Origin: an uncultured Clostridia bacterium
GTDB taxonomy: Bacteria > Bacillota > Clostridia > Christensenellales > Maliibacteriaceae
NCBI GenBank assembly: GCA_934613185.1
Contig: CAKTSO010000009.1
Span: forward strand, 1-27,992
Reading direction: 5' to 3'
DNA: 27,992 bases
Shown: piece by piece, positions 1-9,670 of the stretch
Layout of the letters: each line of letters starts with the position of its first letter
Position numbering within the stretch: position 1 is the stretch's first letter
Notes under the pieces: model-generated
Database searches by the model: none
What the model was told of the DNA's origin: nothing
Seen by the model: only the letters and a program-made list of their open reading frames with translations
Position numbers and translations under genes: made by a program

Positions 1-186
1 CCCCAATTCATCATAAACCGGCGCGATTCGAAACAATGCGCGAACAAGCAGCAGAAATTCCGGCGCGATCCGTTCGCAAAGCGCGCGCGCCGCCGACGGT
101 TCCGTCGTTTGCAAAAGCCGTTCCTCCTGCCGCGTCATGTACACGTCCGCAATGGCGCAGAGCATGTCAAGATCGATTCGGTTCAT
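1..186 (-). CDS. unrecognised protein, N-terminal part only (runs off left edge)
   Basis: Sixty-two codons are visible, open from an ATG at 186 to the window edge. A strong ribosome-binding site (GGGAGGGG) sits 5 bases upstream of the ATG. The peptide begins MNRIDLDMLCAIADVYMTRQ and looks helical and soluble, with alternating charged and hydrophobic residues and no signal peptide. I do not recognise a family from this fragment. It lies downstream of rny and its terminator, in the same direction. In the 187-299 gap the minus strand has a TAGAAT that could be a -10 box but has no matching -35, and a 9-bp hairpin (207-235) with no good U-tract. The start is credible from the ribosome-binding site; the function is unknown. 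Confidence 0.5.
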   Translation of the reverse strand, partial: MNRIDLDMLCAIADVYMTRQEERLLQTTEPSAARALCERIAPEFLLLVRALFRIAPVYDELG

Positions 187-299
187 GATTTCCCCTCCCA
201 AACGAGCCCGAAAGCGACGCAGAACGCTTTCGAGGCTTCTTTTGTTTTACGCCTCCATTCTACGACATCGCATGTCCGAAAATCGGGACAGAACCAAAC

Positions 300-346
300 A
301 AAAAAGCTCCGTTTCCGACGATTTTCGCCGAAAACAAAGCTTTTTT
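300..346 (-). terminator. intrinsic terminator after rny
   Basis: On the minus strand a long stem (outer AAAAAAGCT/AGCTTTTTT, then a 10-bp inner helix GTTTTCGGCG/CGTCGGAAAC with G-U pairs, small loop) ends in TTTTTTG. It begins about 10 bases after the rny stop. Because A and T runs flank both sides it could also stop plus-strand transcription. Confidence 0.85.
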
Positions 347-355
347 GATTCGATC

Positions 356-1936
<1,581 letters not shown>

Positions 1937-2013
1937 ACGATAACACCTCCTGTTTCTGATTTTTCAATGCTTTTTTTCGATCCTTTGGGAGCGGCCCGCA
2001 CGCCGCGTGACAT

Positions 2014-2044
2014 AAAAAAGGAATCGGCGAATAAACCCGATCCC
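2014..2044 (-). terminator. intrinsic terminator between recA and rny
   Basis: On the minus strand GGGATCGG pairs with CCGATTCC (8 bp, one G-U) across a 9-base loop and is followed by TTTTTT. It lies about 100 bases beyond the recA stop and about 80 bases before rny. It therefore ends the ftsK-recA transcript, and it also lies downstream of the promoter at 2107-2135. Confidence 0.8.
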
Positions 2045-2106
2045 TTTTTATTGCAAATGCAAAGCACAATGGCTGCATGGGAAGACGTCAAGGCTACTCC
2101 ACCATG

Positions 2107-2135
2107 AGTTTACAACCATCCGTGCCGATTGTCAA
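2107..2135 (-). promoter_or_regulatory. sigma-A-type promoter between recA and rny
   Basis: On the minus strand a perfect -35 TTGACA (2130-2135) is followed by a 17-base spacer and TAAACT (2107-2112, 4 of 6 to consensus). The start would be near 2100. It lies just after the recA stop but upstream of the terminator at 2014-2044. A transcript would thus be either an RNA of about 85-90 nt or a conditional rny leader. I see no better promoter between that terminator and rny. Confidence 0.6.
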
Positions 2136-2147
2136 GATAAACGCCCC

Positions 2148-3224
2148 TCACTCCTGCGTCTCATCCTCTTTTGCGGAAGCTTCCGGCGCGCTGAGCGAGC
2201 CTTCCGTCAGCTCCGCACGGATCTGCTCCTCCAGGCGTGCCGCCACGTCGGGGTGATCGACGAGGAACTGCTTGGCGTTTTCGCGGCCCTGTCCGATGCG
2301 TTCTCCTTCATAGGAATACCACGAACCGGATTTGGCGACCAGATCATGATCCGCGCCGATGTCCAGCAGCGATCCTTCGCGCGAGACGCCGTGACCGTAG
2401 ACAATGTCGAACTCGGCGACTTTGAACGGCGGCGCGAGCTTGTTTTTCACGACCTTGATGCGCGTGCGGTTGCCGACCAGTTCGCCGCCGATTTTGATCG
2501 CATCGATGCGGCGCACGTCAAGGCGGATGCTCGCATAAAATTTGAGCGCACGACCGCCGGCGGTCGTCTCGGGGTTGCCGAACATCACGCCGATCTTTTC
2601 GCGCAGCTGGTTGATGAAAATGACGATCGTCTTGGATTTCGCGACCGTGCCGGAAAGCTTGCGCAGCGCCTGCGACATCAGTCGCGCCTGAAGGCCGACG
2701 TGCGAATCGCCCATGTCGCCTTCCAGTTCCGCCCTGGGAACGAGCGCCGCGACGGAGTCGACGACGATCAGATCGATCGCTCCGCTTCGCGCAAGCGCGT
2801 CGGCGATATCGAGCGCCTGCTCGCCGCTGTCGGGCTGAGAGACGTACATTTCGTTGATATCAACGCCGAGGTTCGCCGCGTAAACGGGATCGAGCGCATG
2901 CTCCGCGTCGATGAACGCTGCGATGCCGCCCGTCTTCTGCACTTCGGCGACCGCATGCAGTGCGATCGTGGTTTTGCCGGAAGATTCCGGGCCGTAGATC
3001 TCGATCACGCGTCCGCGCGGAAATCCGCCGATGCCCAGCGCCATATCCAGCTCCAGACAGCCCGTCGGCACGACGGACACGTTCATGTGCGTGCCGTTTT
3101 CACCCAGTTTCATGATCGAACCTTTGCCGAACTGTTTTTCGATCTGCCCCAGCGCGATCTCCAACGCTTTTTCCTTGTCCTTTGCAACCGTCACGCGGGT
3201 ATCCGTCGATTTTTCCTTCGCCAT
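2148..3224 (-). CDS. recA: recombinase RecA
   Basis: DNA strand-exchange protein for homologous recombination and activator of LexA cleavage. The 358-aa product has normal family length. Walker A GPESSGKT is at 78-85; the conserved FIDAEHALDP, LIVVDSVAALVPRAE and FINQLREKIGVMFG-like segments follow, and the tail is short and acidic. The ATG overlaps the cinA stop by one base (TAATG), with GGAGGAG 5 bases upstream, so the two genes are translationally coupled. recA is the last gene of the rimO-pgsA-cinA-recA string and is followed by a terminator. I saw no GAAC-N4-GTTC LexA box in the short gap before rimO or before ftsK; SOS control, if present, would need an internal promoter. The identification is secure. 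Confidence 0.99.
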   Translation of the reverse strand: MAKEKSTDTRVTVAKDKEKALEIALGQIEKQFGKGSIMKLGENGTHMNVSVVPTGCLELDMALGIGGFPRGRVIEIYGPESSGKTTIALHAVAEVQKTGGIAAFIDAEHALDPVYAANLGVDINEMYVSQPDSGEQALDIADALARSGAIDLIVVDSVAALVPRAELEGDMGDSHVGLQARLMSQALRKLSGTVAKSKTIVIFINQLREKIGVMFGNPETTAGGRALKFYASIRLDVRRIDAIKIGGELVGNRTRIKVVKNKLAPPFKVAEFDIVYGHGVSREGSLLDIGADHDLVAKSGSWYSYEGERIGQGRENAKQFLVDHPDVAARLEEQIRAELTEGSLSAPEASAKEDETQE

Positions 3225-4471
3225 TATTGCTCCTCCGTTTTCATCAGTGCGCGGCGGATCGTATCCAGCGCGTTGAGCATGGAAAGCTGCCGCACACGCG
3301 CACGTTCGCCGTCAAAAATATATTCCCGGCTCGTCACGCCGGTCTCGTCGCAGAATCCGATATACACAAGCCCCACGGGCTTTTCGCTCGTCCCGCCGCC
3401 GGGGCCTGCGATCCCCGTGACCGACAGCGTCATGTCCGCGCCGCTTTCCCTTCGAAGCCCCGCCGCCATTTCACGCGCCGTTTCATGGCTGACCGCGCCG
3501 TGACGGGCGAGCGTCTCCTCTTTTACGCCGAGCACGCGCATTTTCGCCGCGTTGGAATACGTCACATGGCTCTCCAGAAGGCATTCGGAAATGCCCGGGA
3601 ACGCCACGAGGCTCGAGGCGATCATCCCGCCGGTGCAGGATTCGGCCAGCGCAATCGTCTTTTTCTTCTGCATCAAAAGCCGCGCGACGCATTCGTCAAG
3701 GTCCGTCTCCCCCTCGGCGTAGACAAGATCGCCCAGGCGCGCATAAATTTCCCGCGCGACGGGATCGATCAGCGCATTCGCCGCTTTTTCCGACGCGGCC
3801 TTGGCGCTGATTCGCACATGCGCCTGCCCGAAGCCGACGTAGATGCCGATCGTCGGATTCGTCTGCGTCGTCAGAAGATCGCGCAGTTTTTCCTCCAGCG
3901 CAGGCTCGCCGATGCCGAACGTGCGAAGCACGCGGGAGTGAATCGTCGCCGCACCGGGAAGATTTTTAAGATAAGGACGCACGCTTTTCAAAAACATCTC
4001 GCGCATTTCGTGCGGCGGGCCGGGCATGGTGACGATGACCTTTCCGTCCTTTTGCATCGCGCAGCCGGGCGCCGTGCCGCAGGTGTTGTAAAACACCGCC
4101 GCGTTTTCGGGAACAAGTGCCTGCTTCAAAGCGTTCGGCGGCATCCGCTGCCCCGTTTTTTCGTACCGGGCGCGAATCTCCCTCGCCGCGCGTTCGTCCT
4201 CGTGCAGCGAAAGACCGAGGCTCTGTGCCGCGCAGGCGCACGTCAAATCGTCCATCGTCGGCCCGAGCCCGCCCGTGACAAGCACGATATCCGCCCGCGA
4301 CAGCGCCAGACGGAACGTCTCCAAAAGCCGCGCGGGGTTATCCCCGACGGTGCTTTCGAAATAGACGTCGATCCCCATTTCGCTCAGCCGGCGCGCCAGG
4401 AACTGCGCGTTCGTGTCGACGATGTCGCCCAAAAGGATCTCCGTGCCGACGGAGAGAATCTCCGCTTTCAT
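3224..4471 (-). CDS. cinA: CinA family protein (competence/damage-inducible; NMN deamidase type)
   Basis: Two-domain protein of 415 aa, the usual CinA length. The N-terminal MoaB-like domain carries GGLGPTMDD at 67-75. The C-terminal domain, linked in this family to nicotinamide-nucleotide deamidation, carries AESCTGG at 276-282 and the glycine-rich SVTGIAGPGGGT segment near 350. The start chosen is the ATG at 4471: it overlaps the pgsA stop as ATGA and has GGAGGG 6 bases upstream. The reading frame is open further upstream but only as antisense-like sequence within pgsA. The pgsA-cinA-recA order is the same as in B. subtilis. Deamidase activity is inferred from the family, not shown. Confidence 0.95.
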   Translation of the reverse strand: MKAEILSVGTEILLGDIVDTNAQFLARRLSEMGIDVYFESTVGDNPARLLETFRLALSRADIVLVTGGLGPTMDDLTCACAAQSLGLSLHEDERAAREIRARYEKTGQRMPPNALKQALVPENAAVFYNTCGTAPGCAMQKDGKVIVTMPGPPHEMREMFLKSVRPYLKNLPGAATIHSRVLRTFGIGEPALEEKLRDLLTTQTNPTIGIYVGFGQAHVRISAKAASEKAANALIDPVAREIYARLGDLVYAEGETDLDECVARLLMQKKKTIALAESCTGGMIASSLVAFPGISECLLESHVTYSNAAKMRVLGVKEETLARHGAVSHETAREMAAGLRRESGADMTLSVTGIAGPGGGTSEKPVGLVYIGFCDETGVTSREYIFDGERARVRQLSMLNALDTIRRALMKTEEQ

Positions 4472-5046
4472 CGCACGCCCTCCATCAGGACTTCGCGGTT
4501 TTTCATGATATAATCCGCACACGACCAGACCGTCATGACGGCGGACAGTGCAAACAGGACGCAAAACGCGCCGTACATAAACGCGGGCGCAGCGAAAAAG
4601 TGCAGGATATAAGCCGTCAGCGCCACGTCCTGCAAAACCGTCTTGATCTTGCCGAGCCAACCGGCGGCGATGACCTTGCCGCCCTGCGTCGCCGCGACGA
4701 GTCGGAACGCGGAGATGACAAATTCACGCGCCGCCGTCAGAATCGTGCCGAGCGTCACCCACCAGATCGCACAATCCGCCGCGATCCAGATCATGACGGA
4801 GACGACGAGAAGTTTATCCGCCACGGGATCGATGAACTTGCCGAAATTGGTCACCGCGTCGTATTTTCGCGCGATATGCCCGTCGAGCGAATCCGTCGCG
4901 GCGCTTAAAACGAACAGCACCGCCGCCAGAATATACTGCGCGGACGATTTTCCCGGCAGCATCAGCGCGCAAAGCACGACCGGCACGCTCAAAATGCGCG
5001 CCATGGACAGAATATTGGGCAGTTTCTTGATCGTTTCGATTTTCAT
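4468..5046 (-). CDS. pgsA: CDP-diacylglycerol-glycerol-3-phosphate 3-phosphatidyltransferase
   Basis: Integral membrane enzyme that makes phosphatidylglycerophosphate from CDP-diacylglycerol and glycerol-3-phosphate, the committed step to phosphatidylglycerol. The 192-aa product has the complete CDP-alcohol phosphotransferase signature: D52, D55-G56, A59-R60, G69, D73 and D77 in the expected spacing. Several hydrophobic helices surround it, and it opens with the typical LPNILSMARI segment. The start overlaps the rimO stop, with GGAG 7 bases upstream. Family length and gene neighbours (cinA, recA) match PgsA rather than other CDP-alcohol transferases. Confidence 0.96.
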   Translation of the reverse strand: MKIETIKKLPNILSMARILSVPVVLCALMLPGKSSAQYILAAVLFVLSAATDSLDGHIARKYDAVTNFGKFIDPVADKLLVVSVMIWIAADCAIWWVTLGTILTAAREFVISAFRLVAATQGGKVIAAGWLGKIKTVLQDVALTAYILHFFAAPAFMYGAFCVLFALSAVMTVWSCADYIMKNREVLMEGVR

Positions 5047-6365
5047 TCCAGTTCTCCAATCAGATCATAAGCCATTGCGTCCGTAAGGCGCGCGGCAAGC
5101 GTCATGCCGACGATGGGGTCGGGATCCTCGGGCGCAAGCGGCAAAAGGATCGAACCGTCCACCTCGGGCACTTCATACTGCGAACGCGTGTAGATCACGC
5201 CCTCGTTTCGATCAAACGAATCGACGACGACCGTTTCCTCGCCGCCCGTTTTCGCGCGGGCGATGTTGTTGGAAAGGGAAATTTCCTGCTGAAGCGCCAT
5301 GATCTCGTCCAGTCGGCGCTGTTTTTCGTCCTCGTCGATCTGGCCGTCCATCTTCTCGGCCGCCGTCCCCTCTTCGGGGCAGAACGCGAACGCGCCCAGT
5401 CGATCGAAGCGCCATTTGCGCATGAAATCGAGCAGTTCTTCGTGTTCTTCGAGCGTCTCGCTCGGGAAGCCCGTCATGAGCGTCGTCCGCACGGCGATGC
5501 GCACCGGCTGCGCGGCGAGCTTTTCCAAAAGCGCTTCGATCTGCGCACGCGTGACGTGACGGTTCATCTTCTTCAAGATGCGGTCATTGCAATGCTGAAG
5601 CGGAATGTCCACATACTTGCAGACGTGTTCCTCCTCGACCATCGCGGCGATCATTTCGTCCGTCAGCATTTCGGGATACGCGTAGAGGAAACGCACCCAC
5701 TCCACGCCCTCGACGTGCGCCGCCGCGCGAAGAAGCTCGGCGAGGCCGCCGCGTTTCGTGTCGCTGCCGTAGCGCGTCGTGTCCTGCGCCACCAAGATGA
5801 TCTCGCGCACGCCCTGCGCGGCAAGGTCGCGAATTTCGCAGAGGATATCTTCCGTTTCACGACTGCGGTAGCGGCCGCGGATCAGCGGGATCGCACAGTA
5901 GCTGCAAAAATTGTTGCAGCCGTCGGCGATGCGGACGTATGCGTAATGCGGCGCGCCCGTATGCACGCGACGTCCGCTTTCGTAGGCACGAAGCGGCTCG
6001 TTCCGATAAACGGCGCGGGTGGTGAAATCCTTTGCATATCGGACGATCCGCTCGCACTGATCGATGCCGACAACCAGATCGATCTCCTCCATCTGGTCGT
6101 ACAACTCCTGCGAATAGCGCTGCGCAAGGCAGCCGGTGGCGACCAAAAGCGCGCCGGGCTTTTTCTGCTGCGCCATTTCCAAAAGCGTGTCGATCGCCTC
6201 CTGCTTGGCCGCCTCGATAAAGCCGCAGGTATTGACGACGATGACGTCCGCCTCGGCGGGCTCGTCCGTCAGATCCCATCCCTCCTGCGAAAACGCGTAG
6301 AGGATCTTCTCGGAATCGACGAGATTCTTGCTGCATCCCAGCGAAATAAGGTGCAATTTCTTCAT
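5043..6365 (-). CDS. rimO: ribosomal protein S12 methylthiotransferase RimO
   Basis: Radical-SAM enzyme that adds a methylthio group to an aspartate of ribosomal protein S12. In the 440-aa product the N-terminal cluster-binding cysteines are C11, C47 and C79, and the radical-SAM triad CNNFCSYC is at 150-157. A TRAM-like domain closes the C-terminus. The opening LHLISLGCSKNLVDSE separates RimO from its relative MiaB. It starts 39 bases after ftsK with an AGGA-type site and overlaps pgsA by 4 bases. In B. subtilis the gene is not at this place, so the ftsK-rimO-pgsA order is a clostridial-style arrangement. Confidence 0.96.
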   Translation of the reverse strand: MKKLHLISLGCSKNLVDSEKILYAFSQEGWDLTDEPAEADVIVVNTCGFIEAAKQEAIDTLLEMAQQKKPGALLVATGCLAQRYSQELYDQMEEIDLVVGIDQCERIVRYAKDFTTRAVYRNEPLRAYESGRRVHTGAPHYAYVRIADGCNNFCSYCAIPLIRGRYRSRETEDILCEIRDLAAQGVREIILVAQDTTRYGSDTKRGGLAELLRAAAHVEGVEWVRFLYAYPEMLTDEMIAAMVEEEHVCKYVDIPLQHCNDRILKKMNRHVTRAQIEALLEKLAAQPVRIAVRTTLMTGFPSETLEEHEELLDFMRKWRFDRLGAFAFCPEEGTAAEKMDGQIDEDEKQRRLDEIMALQQEISLSNNIARAKTGGEETVVVDSFDRNEGVIYTRSQYEVPEVDGSILLPLAPEDPDPIVGMTLAARLTDAMAYDLIGELE

Positions 6366-6404
6366 ATTGTTCGGTTTCCTGTTCGTTTTCCTTTTCGGTC
6401 CGGA

Positions 6405-8891
6405 TCACTTGCCGTCCGACGGCATGCCCCATTTGTCGCCCGCCATCGTGCGCCACGCCTCGGGCGTGAGCAGAACTTTGCGCGGCTTGCTCCCCTCGGA
6501 CGCGCCGACGACACCCATTTTCTCCATCGTATCGACCAGATGCCCCGCGCGCGCATAGCCCACGCGAAGTTTTCTCTGGATAAGCGAAATGGAGGCCTGG
6601 CCGCTTGTGACCACGATGTCGATCGCCTCGGACAAAAGCGGATCCTCCGCAGGCGCGCCGTCTTCGTCGCCGCCCTGCTTGTCCTGCGCGGCGGAAGCAC
6701 TCGTCTCCAGTGCGCCGATGACTTTTTCGTCGTATTCCGGCGTGCCGCCCTGCGCTTTGACAAATTCGATCACGCGATCGCGGTCGGCATCCTGCACATA
6801 CGCGCCCTGCACGCGAAGGGGCTTGAGCATCCCCGTGGGGCTGTAGAGCATGTCGCCGTTGCCCAGAAGGCGTTCCGCGCCCGCGGAGTCGATAATCGTG
6901 CGCGAGTCGACCTGCGATGAGACGGTCAGCGCGATGCGCGAGGGGATGTTCGCCTTGATGACGCCGGTGACGACGTCGACGGACGGACGCTGTGTGGCGA
7001 TGACAAGATAAATGCCCGCCGCGCGCGCCATCTGCGCCAGGCGCATGATGCTGTTTTCGACCTCTTTGGATGCAACCATCATGAGGTCGGCCAGCTCGTC
7101 GATGAAGATGACGATCTGATACATCTGCTCGACATCAGGTTGATCCTTCATTTTTTCGTTATAGCGGAACATGTTGTTCACGCCGTTTTCGGAGAACAGA
7201 CGATAGCGGTTCTCCATCTCCGTGACCGCCCAGTTGAGCGCGCCGGCCGCCTTTCTGGGATCGGTCACGACGGGGATCAGCAGATGCGGTATGCCGTTAT
7301 ACATCGAAAACTCGACCTTTTTGGGGTCGATCAAAATCAGGCGCGCCTGTTCGGGCGAGGATTTATAGAGAATGCTCAGGAGCATCGAATGAATGCAGAC
7401 GCTCTTGCCCATGCCGGTCGCGCCCGCGACGAGCAGATGCGGCATTTTGGCGATGTCGCCCACGACGACGTTGCCGCTGACGTCGCGGCCGAGCGCGAAC
7501 GTCAGGTTCGACGGCGCGTTTTTGAACTTGTCGCTTTCGATGATCTCGCGAAGCGTGACGAGCGTCGTCTTTTCGTTGGGAAGCTCGATGCCGACGGCGG
7601 CCTTGCCGGGGATCGGCGCTTCCATGCGGATGCCCATGCTCGCCATGCCCAGGGCGATGTCGTCGGTCAGCCCGGCGATCCTGGCGATCTTGACGCCCGC
7701 TGCGGGCTGCAGTTCATAGCGTGTGACGGCCGGTCCCTGGCTGATGTTGACCACGCGCGCCTCGACACCGAAGCTCTTCAAAATCTCTTCCAGACGACGC
7801 GCCTTCGCCCGCGCGTCCGCCATGGACGCGGCGCGGTTGACGTTCGCGTTCTTCGGCGGCGACAGATAGTCGATCGGCGGGAACTGATATTTTTTCGGCG
7901 GCGCGGCCTGGCGCATCCGCTCCTGTTCGATGTTGTCCTCGGGGATGCCGCCCTCTTCTCCTTCTCCCGAAAATGCGATCGGCTCCCGGTTGACGCCGGG
8001 CGCCTTTTTGCGCGACGCGGACGGCGGAGCGGAAACGACCTCCGCCTCGACGAAGGGGACTTCATCGTGCTGCGCAACGGACTCGTTCCGCGTCATGCCG
8101 TCCGATTCCCGCGCACGGTCGATCGTGCCGATCGGAAGACGCGGGCGATTGTCCGCGCGGCGTTTTTTTCTGCGGCGCGCACTTGAAAAATCGTCCTCGC
8201 CGAGGGGCGACAAATCGTCGGACACGTCCCGCGCGTTGGCAAGACGTTCGTTGTAAAGGCGCACGTTCGTCGCGCGTTCTCGATGCTCCACGACCTGCTG
8301 GCGGACAGTGTTGGAGACCTCTTCCCCCGTGCGCTTCAGCGACAGATTCGTCACGATCAGCGCGCAGATCAAAAGCCCCGCAGCGAACAGAATGCTCGCC
8401 CCGACGCTGCCGATCAGGCGTTTGACGGGATAGACGACGAGACCCGCAAACGCGCCGCCGCCAAGATGCGCACTCTTCCCGTACAAAAACGTGTTGACGA
8501 GAAATTCGCCGTAGCGCTCGGAATTGATCTTCTTCAAAAAGATCATATTCAAAAGGCAGAGAATAAAGAATACGCCGACGACGCAGCCCGCGACCTTCCC
8601 CTTCTTTAACCCCCGCGCGCGCTGCGCGATGCAGCCGACGCCGAGCGCGACAAGCGCCGGCCCCAGCGCATACGCCGCAAGGCCGAACGTGCCGAAGATC
8701 AAATGCTGCAAAAGCTGCCCCGCCTTGCCGATCCAGTGCGACGGCGACGGCGAGATCACGCACACGAACAAAAACAGGCCCAGTGCGATCCAGCACACGC
8801 CCGCAATCTCGCTTTTTTTATCGGACGATCCCGACGAAGACGGCATCTGTTTGACCCGCGTCACCTTCACGGAACCCTTTTTTCCAGCCAT
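6405..8891 (-). CDS. ftsK: DNA translocase FtsK/SpoIIIE
   Basis: Septal DNA pump that clears chromosomes from the division septum; in spore formers SpoIIIE moves DNA into the forespore. The 828-aa product has an N-terminal membrane domain of about four helices (residues 30-180), a variable charged linker (about 190-340), then the motor. Walker A GATGMGKS is at 490-497 and Walker B IVIFIDE at 593-599. A C-terminal winged-helix gamma domain (about 750-815) reads KOPS/SRS-type DNA signals in this family. GGGAGGGG lies 6 bases before the ATG. It heads the transcript toward recA and is divergent from dpaB. Sequence alone does not settle whether it is the vegetative FtsK or SpoIIIE. Confidence 0.96.
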   Translation of the reverse strand: MAGKKGSVKVTRVKQMPSSSGSSDKKSEIAGVCWIALGLFLFVCVISPSPSHWIGKAGQLLQHLIFGTFGLAAYALGPALVALGVGCIAQRARGLKKGKVAGCVVGVFFILCLLNMIFLKKINSERYGEFLVNTFLYGKSAHLGGGAFAGLVVYPVKRLIGSVGASILFAAGLLICALIVTNLSLKRTGEEVSNTVRQQVVEHRERATNVRLYNERLANARDVSDDLSPLGEDDFSSARRRKKRRADNRPRLPIGTIDRARESDGMTRNESVAQHDEVPFVEAEVVSAPPSASRKKAPGVNREPIAFSGEGEEGGIPEDNIEQERMRQAAPPKKYQFPPIDYLSPPKNANVNRAASMADARAKARRLEEILKSFGVEARVVNISQGPAVTRYELQPAAGVKIARIAGLTDDIALGMASMGIRMEAPIPGKAAVGIELPNEKTTLVTLREIIESDKFKNAPSNLTFALGRDVSGNVVVGDIAKMPHLLVAGATGMGKSVCIHSMLLSILYKSSPEQARLILIDPKKVEFSMYNGIPHLLIPVVTDPRKAAGALNWAVTEMENRYRLFSENGVNNMFRYNEKMKDQPDVEQMYQIVIFIDELADLMMVASKEVENSIMRLAQMARAAGIYLVIATQRPSVDVVTGVIKANIPSRIALTVSSQVDSRTIIDSAGAERLLGNGDMLYSPTGMLKPLRVQGAYVQDADRDRVIEFVKAQGGTPEYDEKVIGALETSASAAQDKQGGDEDGAPAEDPLLSEAIDIVVTSGQASISLIQRKLRVGYARAGHLVDTMEKMGVVGASEGSKPRKVLLTPEAWRTMAGDKWGMPSDGK

Positions 8892-8935
8892 AAGCCGCCC
8901 CTCCCGTTTGATTTATGAGATACCATACCATTGTT

Positions 8936-8964
8936 ATTATACCTTCAAATAAAGCCTCGCGCAA
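8936..8964 (-). promoter_or_regulatory. promoter of the ftsK-rimO-pgsA-cinA-recA transcript
   Basis: On the minus strand TTGCGC (8959-8964) and a perfect TATAAT (8936-8941) are separated by 17 bases. The predicted start near 8929 leaves a leader of about 38 bases with a strong GGGAGGGG site. It lies in the divergent gap shared with dpaB. The -35 matches only three positions. Confidence 0.6.
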
Positions 8965-8979
8965 TCGCTTTCGTACAGG

Positions 8980-9008
8980 AACCGCCCGTCACCGCGCGGC
9001 ATACCCTG
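8980..9008 (+). promoter_or_regulatory. candidate sporulation (sigma-K-like) promoter of dpaB
   Basis: AAC at 8980-8982, a 17-base spacer and CATACCCTG at 9000-9008 resemble the mother-cell sigma-K pattern (AC, then CATA with TA three bases on); the last base differs. The start would fall near 9015, leaving a leader of about 30 bases that contains GGGAGG. No vegetative promoter is apparent on this strand. The sites are short, so this is suggestive only. Confidence 0.3.
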
Positions 9009-9044
9009 AAAACAGAAGCATCGAACAATCGGGAGGGACAGCCA

Positions 9045-9635
9045 ATGAATCTTCACGGCAAAACGGTCGGCATGGGCATGACGGCGGCCTACGCGGCGCT
9101 GCCCGCGGCGCTCGACGCGATGGATGCGCTGTGCGCGGCGGGCGCGGACGTCGTCCCCGTTTTTTCCTATCATTTAAACGAGATCCCGGCGCCGAAATCA
9201 TTGGGCTGCAACGTCAATGCCTGCGTGCGGCGGCTTTGCGGCCGCTCCCCCGTCGTTCGATCGGAAGAGGCGCAGCGCGCGGCGGAGTCGTTCGACCTTC
9301 TTTTCCTCTGCCCGGCGACGCTCGAGACGATGGCGCGTCTTTGCCGTGGCAGCGCCGCTTCCCCTCCGCTCGCCGCCGCGCGGGTCGTGTTGTCGCGCGA
9401 ACGCCCCGTTCTGATCGCCCCGTTCGTGCAAAACGACGTCCCCGGCGCGCTCTGCCATATAGGAAGGCTTCTTTTGCGAAAGCATGTCTTTTTCGTCCCG
9501 TTTTGTCAGGACGGCTCCGCGCCGAGCTTTCCGCATCTTTTCGCGCGGGCGGATCTTGTTTCGGAATCCGTCGCCGCGGCGCTCGTGCAAAAGCAGCTCC
9601 AGCCCGTCCTGCGGCAGCGTCGAGAACCGTTTTGA
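9045..9635 (+). CDS. dpaB: dipicolinate synthase subunit B (SpoVFB/DpaB family flavoprotein)
   Basis: In B. subtilis this subunit works with DpaA in the mother cell to make dipicolinic acid, the spore-core chelator. The 196-aa product starts at an ATG with GGGAGG 8 bases upstream and opens NLHGKTVGMGMTAAY, matching the flavoprotein entry strand of SpoVFB. The C-terminal half is the clearest match from memory: KHVFFVPFCQD, then a KQLQPVL ending. The flavin-loop motifs are altered: the usual TGSxCT reads TAAYAA and the usual TGNT segment reads TLET. It is the only plus-strand gene. dpaA, asd and dapA, its usual partners, are not in the window. Another PF02441-type flavoprotein is the main alternative. 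Confidence 0.82.
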   Translation: MNLHGKTVGMGMTAAYAALPAALDAMDALCAAGADVVPVFSYHLNEIPAPKSLGCNVNACVRRLCGRSPVVRSEEAQRAAESFDLLFLCPATLETMARLCRGSAASPPLAAARVVLSRERPVLIAPFVQNDVPGALCHIGRLLLRKHVFFVPFCQDGSAPSFPHLFARADLVSESVAAALVQKQLQPVLRQRREPF

Positions 9636-9642
9636 CAATAAG

Positions 9643-9670
9643 AAAAAACATGGCGATCGCCATGTTTTTT
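9643..9670. terminator. bidirectional terminator (perfect 28-bp palindrome)
   Basis: Six A, then a 16-base palindrome CATGGCGATCGCCATG, then six T. The whole is a perfect inverted repeat, so it reads as a GC-containing hairpin with a T6 tract on both strands. It begins 7 bases after the dpaB stop and faces the minus-strand membrane ORF, as expected for convergent genes. Confidence 0.85.

Noticed and set aside
6366..6404. Repeated GTTCG words before rimO as a LexA box for recA
   Set aside because: They are direct repeats, not the inverted GAAC-N4-GTTC form, so they do not make a Firmicute SOS box.
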